Shown here in pieces: positions 39,224-53,519 of a stretch of DNA of 64,000 nucleotides. A model generated the notes under the pieces. It saw only the letters and a list, made by a program, of their open reading frames with translations, did not search any database and was not told the origin of the DNA. The stretch spans positions 10,091,872 to 10,155,871 of the forward strand of contig NC_058499.1 in assembly GCF_020382885.2 (NCBI RefSeq), in the 5' to 3' direction. The number at the start of each line of letters is the position of its first letter. Position 1 is the first letter of the stretch. Origin of the DNA: Scatophagus argus (taxonomy: Eukaryota > Chordata > Actinopteri > Scatophagidae). A program made the position numbers and the translations under genes.

Positions 39224-39229
39224 TTTATT
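39224..39229 (-). terminator. eps8l2: Putative polyadenylation signal of eps8l2
   Basis: TTTATT on the plus strand is AATAAA on the minus strand, about 830 bases beyond the eps8l2 stop codon. Cleavage would fall near 39205, just short of the fads2 3' end. Confidence 0.5.
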
Positions 39230-40061
39230 CTTTGATTCCAATCTTTATAACAGCGTGTCTCACAATATTTACAATCCCTTTGAAAGCTTTGTGGAAATTT
39301 TCATTTAATTATTCAGAACAACATTATCTCATATGTTCCCGAACCACCCTGTGTGTCTGTGCATTTCACAAAGCAAAATATCATGCTGGATAAAAATGCT
39401 TTAATGAGCATCTCACCATTACTGACAACATCTTCATGCAGGATTATTGACAGTTTCTCTGTGGTGCAAGCTTGCCAGAAGGTCTGATTATAAACAGCAA
39501 CATTATTCCTATTAAAGTCTGCTGCTGCTCTTAACAACAAGGATGCGACGACTTCTGTTGTCTGCCAGTAGGACTAACATAAAGCGTGTTTTGTTATCTA
39601 TTATACTGTAAACAGTAATGTGAAAATAATTGGCCAATATTAGAAAATGCGTCATACATTCTGGCACAGGTTTAGATATGCAATAGCTAATATCCACTTT
39701 TACCAAGTCATTCAGTACGCAGCCGCAATATTGACAATGTGCATAAACGTCGTCCACACTGCTTGTACAAATATGTATGCATGCTTGTTGTACATGCACA
39801 CATACCTGTGCGCACACACAGACGCACAAAACACTGTACACAGATTAAAATGTTCCTCTTTCCAAACAACAAAACCCAGTGAGGCAACGAAAACAAAAGC
39901 AACATAATTAGATAAGAAAACACTTGAATACACTTTTGGTGATACAAAATAAATATACAATTAAAAACGTATACAACTTTTCAGGATGTTCCACTGTAGA
40001 CTGATTGAAGAAGCTGGTGCGGCAAAATTTCGCCGAAAGCTTTTGGATGGGTCACGATGGT

Positions 40062-43000
40062 TCAGTCTTTGCCGCCAGAGTCGATCCTCTCCTGCCTTCG
40101 CTTCATGATCTCCTGCAGCTCCGAATCCCCGCTGCTCTTCTGTTAAAGAAACACAACAAGATGTATCTTTTCACATTTTTTCCTTTTCTCTTTCAAAACA
40201 CTGTTCAATCAATCGCCCATTACAAAGTGTAGAATGGCCATGAGCTGCAAAAGTCATCATTAAGGATCTTTCAATAACTGCACTGCAGGACAAAACTGCA
40301 AAATCAACAGCAAACCTGTTAAGGAGAGCTACTTATCTATGTAGAATAACACATTTCAGATTTCAATAGTTCAGAATTTCCCTTTGTTCAATAAAAACTA
40401 TCAAAGAACAACAACTTAAAAAGTCTTCAGTTGATGGGATAATACAAACGCACACAGTCTTCGTCCTCACATTGAAAACAAGGGGACACACACAGTAAAT
40501 GATCCTGTCAGCTGTCATGGAATCAAGAGCATCGCACTGTTTTCTCAATATAAGTGAGTGAGTGTGTACTGCATTACACTTAATCAGCTCGTACTGTAAC
40601 TGGGTAGTTTAACAAGTCTGTGCATTGGTAATGAACAACAACATGGACCTTAACTGAAAAATAAGGACACAACTGAATTAAGTAAAAAATAGCTGCAACT
40701 TCTGTCCTTAAAGTAGAGGAGAAAAATCTTCAGGTAAGAGAGCGAGTGAGGACTATCATTTTTTAAATCGAAATATTTTTATAAAATTGGGACAGATTCT
40801 TAACTCCTTATCCAGGCTGAGATTTTTAATTATCCCGGCCTGTCTTTGTGGCACATTTTTAGTCCCCTTCATACATCCCTTAACCAGCAGCCACACAAAA
40901 AAAGCAAAGTATAAGGAGATCCATCTTCTGCATACAGTATGACGTATATTGTAATTTGGCCCTTGCCATCCTATCTAAATAGTTTTAACCTGATTATACT
41001 GTGTACGCACCCACTTTTTGGCTCCACCTGTACTAATTATGTGAGTGTGACTCTTACATCTGACACTAGGTTTTACGCTTGTCCTAACATGCTCAGATAA
41101 AGACTGAAAGTTGATACTTGAGTACTATTCATATTTTATAATTCACATTGTGTGTTTATTTGTGGCTTTTAACTTGTCTTTTCACTATTCAGTAAGAACT
41201 AACTCTTCTTTTTGTTTTGTATAGCTACAAACTCTCTCTCCCCCTTCTACATTTCTGTTTTGACTACAATTTCTTTTGCCAAAAAAAGACATAGTAAACA
41301 AAGTTAAAGATGAATTTGATAGCGTTATTATTTTTTCTGTCAAATTTTACGTTAGAGATGCGATAATATTGGTCTCGAGAATTCTTTTGACCGTGATGAT
41401 TGTGCAGAGAAAATCTGATAGCCCTACTGTGAATGAAACATCTTGGTTTCATGCAGGCACGTAAGCAGTTTGCATGCAAGTGTGCAACTAACCTCCAGCT
41501 GTGCTTTCTGCACGGTGATCTGACAGTAGACACGACTGCCTTCGTCACCACACACTGCCTTCAGTTCCTCTTTGTTGAGGGAAAACAGCTGGGCTCCGGT
41601 CAGGATCCCCAAACATTCAACCGTCCTGTGATGTGAACTCAATAACATTAATAAAGACTGGATTTCTTTGGGGTATATCTGTTCCATCATTTCATGGAAC
41701 TGAGACTCCGTTAATGTTATTAATTACTTTACACCTGTTCTTCCCTATGACATAAAAAGGTGTCTAAACGAGAGATGATAATAAAAGAAAAACAACAGTA
41801 GCTAAAACATTTGGACAAAGTAGCTTAGACATGACTAACATTGCTGAATTTTGTGTCCAATGTACCAGTGTAGCGTTAAACAAATGCTAAAGGTAAGCAG
41901 TTCAGTGTGCTTTGACACAGTGGTGCTTAAGGCTAAATGCTAATGTCTCTATCTAAGGACAGATACTGTGTAGCCAAATAAGGGCAAATTTGCAATTTGA
42001 GATTTTGATCTATGGAACGAAATTTTACTCATCGGCAGGCTAACATGCTCTCAATCTTAGTGTAGCTTGTTAGCACCAAGAACAAAGTACAGCTGAGGCT
42101 GAAAGTCTTGTTATTTTGCAGGTACTTGGTTATAAACCAAAGCATTGCTAGAGGAAAACTCAGGGAATCAACTAAGTTATTACAGTTCATCCTAATTCAG
42201 TACTGACAGCGTGTTAACACTAAAGAAATATGTTACAATGCAAGCCCAATATATATTTGAATTTTGATTTTGCTTTGATCAATGAGTGCTTGGGTGACTT
42301 ACGATTTTGAGAAACCTTTTGCGCTCAGCCATGCTATAACCTGCTGTGGGTTTGAGTCAAAAGTGAGTGGTACTTGGACGCCAGATGATCGCTCCACACG
42401 GAACTTCCTTGCGGGCGGCTGTATTTTGTTAGCAGCAATCGCCATCAATAACTCATCGTTCACCTGATCCATCACTACAGCACAAAAACAGCACAGCAGC
42501 CGACATCAGAATAACTTGTAAGAGTTGTTTTCAACATATCTGTAATTCCAAAATGTTCACTCACGTCTGTCTTTGTGTCTCCCCTTGTTGAAGCCATCTC
42601 CATGGTTCAGAGAACCAGGAGGTGACGACCTGTAGCCATGCTGCACACACACAAACACAAACACAGTTGAGAAAGCAAACCCCCGCCAGTATTATTTCAA
42701 AAACAGGTTTGTCTTTCGTTTCAATCTTCTTGATAGATTTTTGCAAGGGAGCCAAAAACAAAATATGTGTGTGAAGGTATTTCACACCACAGTTCACCCA
42801 CAAGAGCATGCAGTAGCTGCTGCAGGGCATTGGTGAACCAATGTGAATGCATGCAGTGCATGTGTTTGAGAAGAAAAGCTTTCAGTGAGGGTGGTAACAT
42901 TTTAATGCATAATGTGCCTTGTCCCATTTACACAGAGTTTCTAGAGGAAGATGTCACGGACCAGTGTTCAGAAGATACTACTGCAAAAATTTACTCTGTA

Positions 43001-46000
43001 CATGTTCACTGTACAAACAGGCTCATGCATTGCCATTGTTACTATCAGTGTGCAGTTGTTACACATTCTGTCCACTAGAGAACATCTTACCAATGAACAT
43101 TTGGAATTATCGGATGACAGCTTTCTAGTAATAATTAAGCTTGGTAATAGCCCCGTGATGACTAAGGAGGAATCGCTTCATAAGGGCTTGATGTTAAAGG
43201 TTAATGTCACTGCTTGTTGCAGTTCTGTGCTTTTATTACCCTATGTGTTGTAAGCTTGTTGCTAGCCGTGTAACCAACCCCCTGTTAAAGTAGCGTTAAG
43301 TTACCTACCTAGCTAATGTCAATCAGAACCTGTGTATGTAGACAGAGCAATGAAGAGCCATGTGAGCATTTGATTCAAACTAATTGTTTTTACTATTAGA
43401 ATTACATTAAGTTTGTTTCAACGTAACTAATACATCGTTATTTATGTAAGCTTTTTATTCATCTAATTACTCATTTATTTCTTCTTCCCATTATCGTGAC
43501 TCCTACACACAAATGAGCTATCTCTGTGTGCCCAAAACAAATTTGTCCACAAGTGTGAAGAGACCTTTAGCCATCTTTAGTTGAAGATTATTCACATCAC
43601 ACATGCTCACAGATAAGGATTATGGCTTTAGGTGAAGTGAGTGAAAGTGATATAGATACATATTGTGTAATGTACAAAACACTGAAAAAAAAACATGTCC
43701 TGTGGCTGCATTCATTCTGCTCTATTGAGTTTGTCTGTCAAACAGACAAACTGCAAACAACAGACGAAACTTAATACTGCTCCAAAGTCTAAAATGCTTT
43801 CTGATGTTAAACTTAAACAAAGTGTAGCTGCTGTAAACTTTCCACCTTGACATGAAATTACCAATAGGAATGCTAAAAACACACCACATGATGGCAAAAA
43901 AAAGGGCTCAAAAAGAGTGACATGAATATCTTTCTTTTCCCCCAATGCTGTCGAGAAAGTTTTCTAGGTGTTAATCAAGGTATATATTGATAACATATGG
44001 TACAACAGGTCACCTGGTGGAAGATGCCTTCTGGGTCCTCTATCTTCACCACGTCCAGGACGTTAAATGGAACGTAACCAGCCTGGCCACTGCGATTTCG
44101 TAGTTTCCACCACTGCTTGTCATCCTCTATCACCTACGAGATACATTTCACATCTCACTCCACAGTACTGAAAACTGCAATTAAAGTCAGGCCTCGTGTA
44201 ACACACACACACTCTTCACCAGTACTGAAATTGCTACAGTGCTGGCAATTTACTTATAGCAAGCACAATCATATTCAGCTGAGACGTTTAACTTCACAGG
44301 AAGTTCATCCATCATGGATGCTACAAAACACGTACAAATTCTGCTACGTATCAGTCTTTGTGTTTTTACCTCGAGGATTTCATCCTGCAACACTGACAGC
44401 TCGTTGGCATTCCTTGCTACAAAATGGTAGCGAATTTTGGCATATTTGCGGGTGAGGGGCATCCCGTTGTAAGACCTGTGAGGACACATGGTATTCTCTC
44501 ATCACAGATTGCTTTTCGTGTGTGACAGGCACAGAAAAGTGTGTCAAGGACTTCATTACTTACCCATCTGATGAGCTTGAGGAATGAGTTCCATAAAACT
44601 GAAAAAAAAAATAATAATAAAAAATAAAAACAAAATAAATCATTATGTTTGGGGTCGGGACCTGCAATAGTTGTTGCATTTACAGATATGTGGGAAACAA
44701 ATAAAACCCTTACATCCTCAGTTGAATGTTTTCTGTAGTCAGGACTGGTGGGACTCCCCAGTGGCCCCATCGGTCCCTCTGTTTCCCATGGGGCTGTTCT
44801 GAAGAGCTCCACCGGTGGGTCCCAGCCATTACGAAACTTTGGGTAATAAGGAGGAGCGCACTGATCCCTGGGCCACTCTGCTCTGCAGGAGGAGACAAAA
44901 GTTCACTTTTCACATCAGTACAGACAGAAGGCAGTGATAATGCACATGTGTCTTAATGTCCAGTTGCTCCTGGTGGTCTGAGCAGCACATTGCATGGTAA
45001 TTAAGTGGGCGTTTGGATGGGTGAATGAGAGGCAAATTGTGAAACGCTTACAATAAAAAGTACAACATAAATACAGCAAGTTATGTACCTGGGTTTCGTC
45101 CATCCATCCCCCAGCAGCTCGAAGATAGTTGTCTCTTTAGGGGTGAGGTGTCCCCGCAGGAAGTCAACAGCGTCTTTGGACAGGTGAGGGGAGATTATTG
45201 AACGTGCCAGTTCAGGACTTCCACAGCTCTGCAGCACCTGTGGACACAATCATATTTACAAATCCCCTGCAGATGTGGATAATTTCAATGTAAATTTTTG
45301 TTACCAAAATATTACTTTTTTTTGGCACCTTGGTTTACAGAATATATTAAAATGTTGTTTTCATTCATGACAATATGCCAAACGGTCCAGTGCATCAGTG
45401 TCAATATTGTCTAAACACAAGCAGCAATTAAAATAAAAATGGCCATGTTTAATAATTTCTTAATTTGAATAAGGTAAACAAGACTGAAGATCTGACCAAA
45501 AATGCTGTGCTAATTTAGACTTTTCAGAGCTTCGTCAGTTCTGATCAATTCTGAAACAAAATTTGATATTCAGTATTCACAAAAAAATTTAACCAAAAAC
45601 CTATTTTTGCCATTAATCTTATCCTCAGATTCTTTTTAGAAGGCATGACAGCATTAAATCAACAGCAGTAAACAACATCAGCATCTGGCATAAAATACTG
45701 ACAGTTAAAGTGACTGCATCTCAAATGTCTTTGAAATGCATGAAAATATTTATTTACATTGCAAAAGAACTAAAAACAGAATCGCTACGTGACACTGCTG
45801 CATCAGATAGCCTACATGTGACTGACTGTTGAGGGGTCAAACACTTAAGATTATCACTCCTGCTTTATCTCAACCTTATCAAGCAAATCCATCATGTCCA
45901 GAAGAGCCTGATCAAAGCCTTGTGTTTGAATCCAGCAGTATTAGTTCAGAGGAGTGGCTGAACATTGTCATGTGGTGAAGCAGCATTATGCAACTGTAGC

Positions 46001-49000
46001 CACACCTGAGTCAAAGCTGAAAGCCACGTCGCTCCAGTCAGGTGAGAGATTAGCAGAGCGGCAGTGGGTGCGGTGCCATAAAAGTTAAATCTTGCTTAAT
46101 GGTGACAGTGCAAATGCTAAACCCATTTTAATTCTGTGCATTTGAAGAAGCTCGGTGTATTTCAGTCAGATCCACCTGTGGGCTCAGCCAAGAGCGAGGG
46201 TATCCAGTGACACAGAGAACTATTTTAGCATGATTTGGATTTATACTGTTGACATTTAGAAAAATCAGAAAGTGTTCAGGATGATGGCTTCCCCTATACA
46301 ATAGCCTTCATCCACAGCAACCTACCAGCTCCAGTGGGCCGAAGAGAAAGTGAACCAGTTCAGATGCATTAGGATTCTGAATGTGTTTCTTCAGTTTGGC
46401 CTGCAGGGGGCATAGTGACAGAAACACAGTGAGAAGGTGATGAAGGGCAACTGATGTAGTAGGGAGGTTAGGAGCTCTGATATCTCACCAAGAGGTTGAA
46501 GGCCAGCTTCAGTTTCTGCAGGGTATCAATGAACTCTGCTTCAGAGGGGGGCTTAGCTCGCAGGGTCAACACGCCCTCTGTAAACAACCAGAGCCACAAT
46601 GACCACACACAGAGTCCAGAGTTACCATCCAAGTTACCCAACAGGACAAAGATTTCACTCTCTGGCCAGAGTTGGGAAGCCTAAATATAATTTTTTCATC
46701 TCCACACTTAAAGTTGGCAACACAACATCTCCAGTGAAAATAAAGGTTAGCAACACACAAGTAGTTTGTAAGCAGATTCACAGGTGAAAAGAATAAAAGA
46801 AAAAGAACATCAGGGTTTCTCAACTCAAAATTCACACAATCCCAGAAATCAGACTCATGTAATGTGAATGAGATATTCATTTAATTTCATTTCATTGGTC
46901 TAAAAGTTTCAGATTACATAAAGTTTATGATATATCAGACCAATACATCAGTTTCACAAAGCTGATGTGACCAAAGTTGAGAACTGATTCTCTAAATAGA
47001 GAATCCAACATTTTCAGCACAACTGTCTCTGTAGTCAGGGACAACACACACTTATGTAACTTTTACTTTGTGTACCAAATGACATGTGGACAACAACCCT
47101 TGCTGTATGTGTGTTTGGCCCTGGCAAACTGCACATGTATGTTACATATGCAGTTTGTCTCGCTGCACAGGGAACGCGTGTTGAAATGAAAACACAGCAT
47201 CACACCGCTGCTGGCACTGCGTGGTAAAACAGTAACGTGTTAGCGTAATATTATTACTTTGCACCGTAATAATTAGGAAAACCAATTACAACTTAAATAA
47301 TTAACACTTTTGCTTTTAATCACATCAGTGTAAATGTTTAAATTATTTTGACTCATCTAATTTATACCTCATGCCATTCTCCACGCACACTACACTGAAT
47401 TTGGCCTTCTTTTGAGATTGTAAAGATTGTAATTTAGACAGGAGCACAATGATAACAACAAATCATCATTTCTGTGGGCACGCAAGTGAATAAGTAATAA
47501 TATTACATCAGCACTGACAACTGAGTAACAAGTATTGTGTCGCTTAACAGAACCCCAAACTGGCCTGTGCTACCACACATGCATCTCTGGATGAGAGTCC
47601 CAGCTCACAGGATGCAAAAAAGAAACAAACATTGCAATGTGAGCAATATGAACATATTGTCACTGCACTGGTGCCACCACATCAGAAGAAAGGGAAACAG
47701 ACCTGCTGGTCCTTTCTTTTTATTCTTCTTACTCTTGTTGCGATGGTTGAGCTGAGCAAACGCCTCTGCTGCCTTTTGCAAACGCGCCACAAAGATCTCT
47801 ATGTCATCCAGGGCACAGTTGAGGATTTGCTGAAGGAGACAAATCCTTGGGTTTAGTACAAAGAATGTAACATTATGAGATGGTGAAAGGAGCTGCGTAA
47901 TGTGACGACAGGCATCCCCGCGGGTGGAAACATTCTCACCACATCCTTCTCGATGCGCTGGGCCAGCTTGTCATGTGGCTCGGCGTCATTTTGAAGAGAG
48001 GCTTGTCTCTCTACATCCAAACACAAAAATACACACTAATATGAAAGCAGTGACTATAAGAATAAAGTTTTGAATAAAATGTGAGCAATGCATGTGATAA
48101 GTGCTTTTCATGTGTGTGTTGTTACCTAGTGTGCTCGGGGTTTCCACTCGTCCCTTCACAGCAGGTGCGGGGCCCCTAGGGGAAGAGGGGGGGAGGATTG
48201 TTTCTCTGTGATGCTTCAGCTTCTCCTGGTTCATTCTGGAGAAAGAGGAGGAGAAAGTGAAAGCTTTGCGTTAGCTAACTATTAATTACAGGTCAGCGTC
48301 ACGTCCTTCAATTTGGATCGGAGTACAAGAACATGTGTGTGTGTGCTGCAGCACTTCTCTCACTTCAGAGTCTGAGGCCTCATTTTCTTCCCGTGCTTGT
48401 TGTCTCCAATGGCACTGTCTATATCTGCATGAACCATCTCAGCCTGAATAAAGTGCAGAGAGACACACGGTCAGCTTATGTTTGTACAGTTTTACAGTTG
48501 ACGTCAGCGTAGCCACAGGTGGGGATTAACCTTTTTGTCTCTACTTTACATTCCTAAAACTGCCATGTAAAACTGAGAGCTGAAAGTCTGTAGTTTAATA
48601 TCCCATTGCAAGCTGATGGTAACATCAACCACATGATGGATTAGACATCCTAAATTCGACAAAGTGATCATCCAGACCACACACCTTTTCCTGTAGCGAA
48701 ACTGACCTGCAATCTGACCTAGTTTTTGCTCTTGTGCAAACATTTTAAACTACATCCTCGTCTATTTGTTTGTCTGAGTTGACTCTGTAATGCTTAGTCC
48801 ACAAAAGCAGTTAACTGAGGTACCTCAATGTATATTAATCCAAAATATGTTGAAATTAAACAGTGTATCATAAAGATATATTATAGATTTTACACCTTTT
48901 ATTTATTTATTTATTTATTTTACCTCACTTTCATTTCTTTGAAAGTGTTTCTGAACACTGATGTTTTCACACAAAGTTGTACTGTTTTAGATTTTCCCAT

Positions 49001-52000
49001 AAGCAAATATTTCTGAAGTCGGATACAAGAAATGTAAAAGGCTACACACAAGAACAAAGCCACCAATAGCAGTGAAATCTGACCTTGCGCTCTAACAGCG
49101 GCAGCTTGGATTTAAGAATAACACAAAGCAAACTAACTGGACGCAAAAGACGCGAGTTGAGCCAGACCTCTAACATTTAAACTGAGACTCACCTCCACCT
49201 CGTCACAGTGGAAGAAGTGGATGTCGGGTTTGTGCTGATCCTTGTCCTGACACACCAGCAGCAGCACAGAGGGGTGTCGTGTCTGATTCAGGACCGTCTG
49301 GCTCAGGTGGATGGTGGGGAGAGGGAAGTTCTCTAACTCCTCCTGCAGGACGATACGTTACGTTGTAGATCACCAACACAAATGACACTGACCGTGTGGC
49401 ATTTATTCTACGATGACACAACCTGACGATGTGCGTACAGATCCTTAAGCTAACGTACCTGTGTGTCACAGTCCAGCAGCCTGACGGCGTTGTCGGTGAC
49501 CTGCAGCAGCATCTCCTGGGTCCAGATTTTGTCTTTTGAGTCTAGAAGAATCAGTTTCTTGATGGCGTCGTCCACCGTAGCAATGGACTCTGTCTTGTCC
49601 ATGATGAAAGTGGAGAGATGCTGAGGAAGAAAGAGTGGGCTGCTAAATGAAAATTTCTGGCCATGAGGGGAATAAGACCTAGTGTGGGGGAATAAGACCT
49701 AGTGTGGACTGAGGACAGTGGCTGTACAGAGAGTAGGAAGGGTCACCTATGCTTTGGAGACCTGATGGACTTAATCTGAAACACACATTCCTGAATTCAA
49801 AGTTCAAACAAATTCTCAACTTACCAATTACACCTCAATTAATTGATCAGTAGATTAGTCAACAGGAAATCTGTTACTAACTGCTTTCATAATGAAATTG
49901 TCATTGCTATAAATTTCCAATCAAACATGTGAAAACATTTGCTGATACCAGCTTCTTAAATGCAAGCATTTGCTTCTTATCTTTGTTATTTATGATGGCA
50001 AGTCTTTGAGTTTCCTTTCAGCCTTTGGGTTTCATTCTGTGGTTAGACAAAAGAAAAAAACTGAAGACGTCACTTTGGGCTCCAGGAAATTGTGATAAGA
50101 ATTTTTTTGCCATTTTGGTTGCCAGTAAGCAACCAGTGTGGATTTTAAAGTTTTATCACTCATTTATAACACTCCTCTAAATATATGACCGATATGCTTG
50201 TGCAATGTAACTTTGATATCACTGGGTAGTGGTCTGATAGCTGTGTGAAGGACAAAAACTAAACAAGGACAAATGGCTTTTAGTCATCATGTAGCACAGC
50301 ACTGGAGCCAACTTCCTGATGCTTTTAATTACCGGTATCCTCCAGCCACTGCAGATTTTGAATCCACACTGAAAACTTTATCGTTTTCAAGCGCTTTTGA
50401 CTGAATATCTTTTTATCATAATATTTTTTATTACTGTTCTGTTACCATTTCACCTGCCTTTCTTAGATAATTTACTGTATTAAAGCAACAGATCGACATT
50501 TCAGGCAATATATAAATATCGCTGTCTTGAAGACAGTTAGATGAATGAAAGATCTTCTCAGAATCAATTATGTTAGTACAAGGACTGGAAGGGGAAGCAG
50601 CTACCGCAGCTGACATAAGTTTCACATCTCTAAAGCAAATTCATCGAGTCTCTAGCTGCTAAACTCTCTTGGACAAACAGACAAACATAAAGCTTTCTTG
50701 CAGTTAATTTGTGTTAATTTGTGAGCTTTAAAGGTGCTGATCTTTTGGTAGATTTCGGTGCAGGTACACAGATTTTGGCTGCTAAGATTGATACTTGAAA
50801 TGACACGAGTATCAATCTTATCACCTAATTCTCAGCAACAAAAGTAGGTAAGCATATTCCCTAAAATGATGAACTATTCCTTTAACTGTAATTGTATATT
50901 TAGGTCTGCTTTCTTACAGCTATTACCTGCTGAAATACTTATTTCTCACAATGCCTTTGGCCCACAGTGTCATTCAGCCATGTGAATTACTGCTTTCTTT
51001 TATCTGATATAAAAAAAAAAATCAGTATTGCCACTGTCTCTGCATTCAGGTGTCAGAGTGGCAGCCATCTGTGATCAGCTGTCCATGTGTGATAATTTAG
51101 ACTAAACCTGTCGGCACACACGTGAGACAGGGTTCAACACTCTTCTTGACCTGAAGCACTCAACATCACCCCACCCCTGCTGCAATCAGGCACCTGATTG
51201 CTTTATTATGACAAGAGTTCCCGTAGATGAGATTTAAGCAAGAGATTAACAAGTGTGTCAGCTTTTATCACTGTGTCAAAGAACAATACACAACAACATT
51301 TATAGTAGTAGGATCAGTGTTATCTAAGGTTAAGAGACCTTTTTGTGAAGTGTAAATCCACACATTTGTAGAATTTAAGTTGACGATTTTCTTGCTGGAT
51401 TAAAACTGGAGCTGTAACGGTTATGGGGTTAAAAAATTGGGTTACCATGACGACCCAGTTATTAGATTTTCCATCATAATTTATTGGTTTTGTACACATT
51501 TCAAAATTAGCTATCAACTCTGTTTTTATTTAGTTCATTTTCGTTATCCCTGGTGCCTTTATTTATCCTTCACAATGAAGGGGAACAGCTGCCACATGCA
51601 TCAGCAAGAAGATATAATAATACACTAAATTATATGAAAACGTAAAACATAACATAACACACACACATATATATAGTGACGCTACAAGGTGAAATGGGTA
51701 AGTGAACTCTTTCTACGAAAGAAAACTGTTAAACATCAACTGGCATTTGACTTTAATGAGTACTAAAAGGATTTTTAACCTCGCGCAGTTTCAAATCATT
51801 TGCCAAGTGTTCCATTTCTACATATTTTCCTTTATTTCTTTAAACCTTTTAAACTACACGAAAAGTCAAAATTGGAGCACACAAATTAAATTTATCAGAA
51901 CAGCAGAAACAGAGCAGGTCTTACCTCAACATGATACTGTGACGTCTCATGCATGATAAAATTGGAATTGGAGTATTTTTTCCTCTGTTCTGTTGATAAG

Positions 52001-53471
52001 AAAACAGCGATATTAAAAATGAGAATCTGAGAAACCAACAAGTCCTGTCTGCCTTCTTAGTGTAAATCCAGCTACGTCAACAATCAGCAGTCACACAGAC
52101 CTGAAGTCCACATGTTGTTTCAGCAGGGTGAACAGATGAAATGAAACGTTAACATGAATGCTGAAAAAATGAGCGGGGCAATAAGGAAGTGACGAGGACA
52201 CGTAATGTGTGTGCATTTTGTTTCATGAACTGTAGACACACTATAGTGTGTCTGACAATATATTTTACAACAGTGCAATAAAAACCGCAGGGGCTTATCT
52301 CCGCAAGAAATTCAATAGTGGTCAAACCATAATTGAAATATTACATATTAGCATACGTTTGTTTTCATAAGTGTCCTTCCAATGGTAAAATAAACTGGAA
52401 ACAGACTATTCTGAGAAGTTAAGGATTAAATCTCATATCAAACAGTCTGTGTGACTACTTGTCCTCTCTCACAGTGCTGTAAGTCGGTCAGGCTGGCTCA
52501 ATCTGAGACATCAGTCAGAGGCACAGATTTACAGCAGAGTCAAAGATCAGGCGCTTCTTGACAGCACCCTGCTAAGCATGTAAACTGTCACGTAAAAACA
52601 CTGTAAAGATAATTTCGGTTTCAAGTTTCCCCGTCATGCTTGTGTAAGTCGAATACTGTTGCCAAATTGGCCTCTGGAGTTGCTGTGATGTGACAAAATC
52701 AGGCGTGTATTAATAGCTCTTCAATACCTCTCAAATTTAAGGTGAACATAGAGAAACTTTCCCTTCAGCTGATACATGTAAAAGCAAAGTCTGTCTGGCA
52801 TGTCCATCAATCTGTACACTGAGGGTCAAACATCACAGTGAGGTTACAAAAAGCAAAACATATTTTTGGGTGGAGCTTTAGAACATGTAGTTATGAATTT
52901 ATTTGGTTATTTGCACACAGAGGAAACTAGTTGTGAATGTAACATGGAAGTTAATTTAGTGAACTTGTTAGCTTATTAACACATCTAGCTGTTGAAGAGC
53001 AACATTATCTAAAGTTATGTTTCAGGCCACCTGATGAAGGTCCAATATTCACTCTCTTTTTAGTTCTGTTTTGGTCTCGACCACAAATATCTGTGTCTTT
53101 AGCTGCTAAACGCTTCATATCGTTCACCAGTTAGTCTCTAACTGTGTCCGTCTGCTGTTTGGTGCCGCGCAGGCAGTTTGTAGTGAGCATTTAGAGCTTT
53201 TTCACCATAAACAGCTGCTAAAAATGCAATTTAATTCAATTCAGTTTATTTATATAGCGCCAATTCACAACAAGTTATCTCATGACACTTTCCAATTAGA
53301 GCAGGTCTAGACCAAACTCTGTAATTAAATTGTAATAAAAAGAACCCAACATTCTTCCTTGAGCAAACACTTGGCGATGGTAGCGAGGTGAAATAAGCCT
53401 TTTAGAAGGCAGAAACCTCGGAGCAGACCTCGGCTCAAGATGGGCAGCCATCTGCCTTGAACGGTTGGGTT

Positions 53472-53519
<48 letters not shown>

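Noticed and set aside
44417-44812. Minus-strand open frame of 131 codons within eps8l2
   Set aside because: It begins inside the real exon 44714-44882 and continues past its donor through the next intron into out-of-frame sequence.
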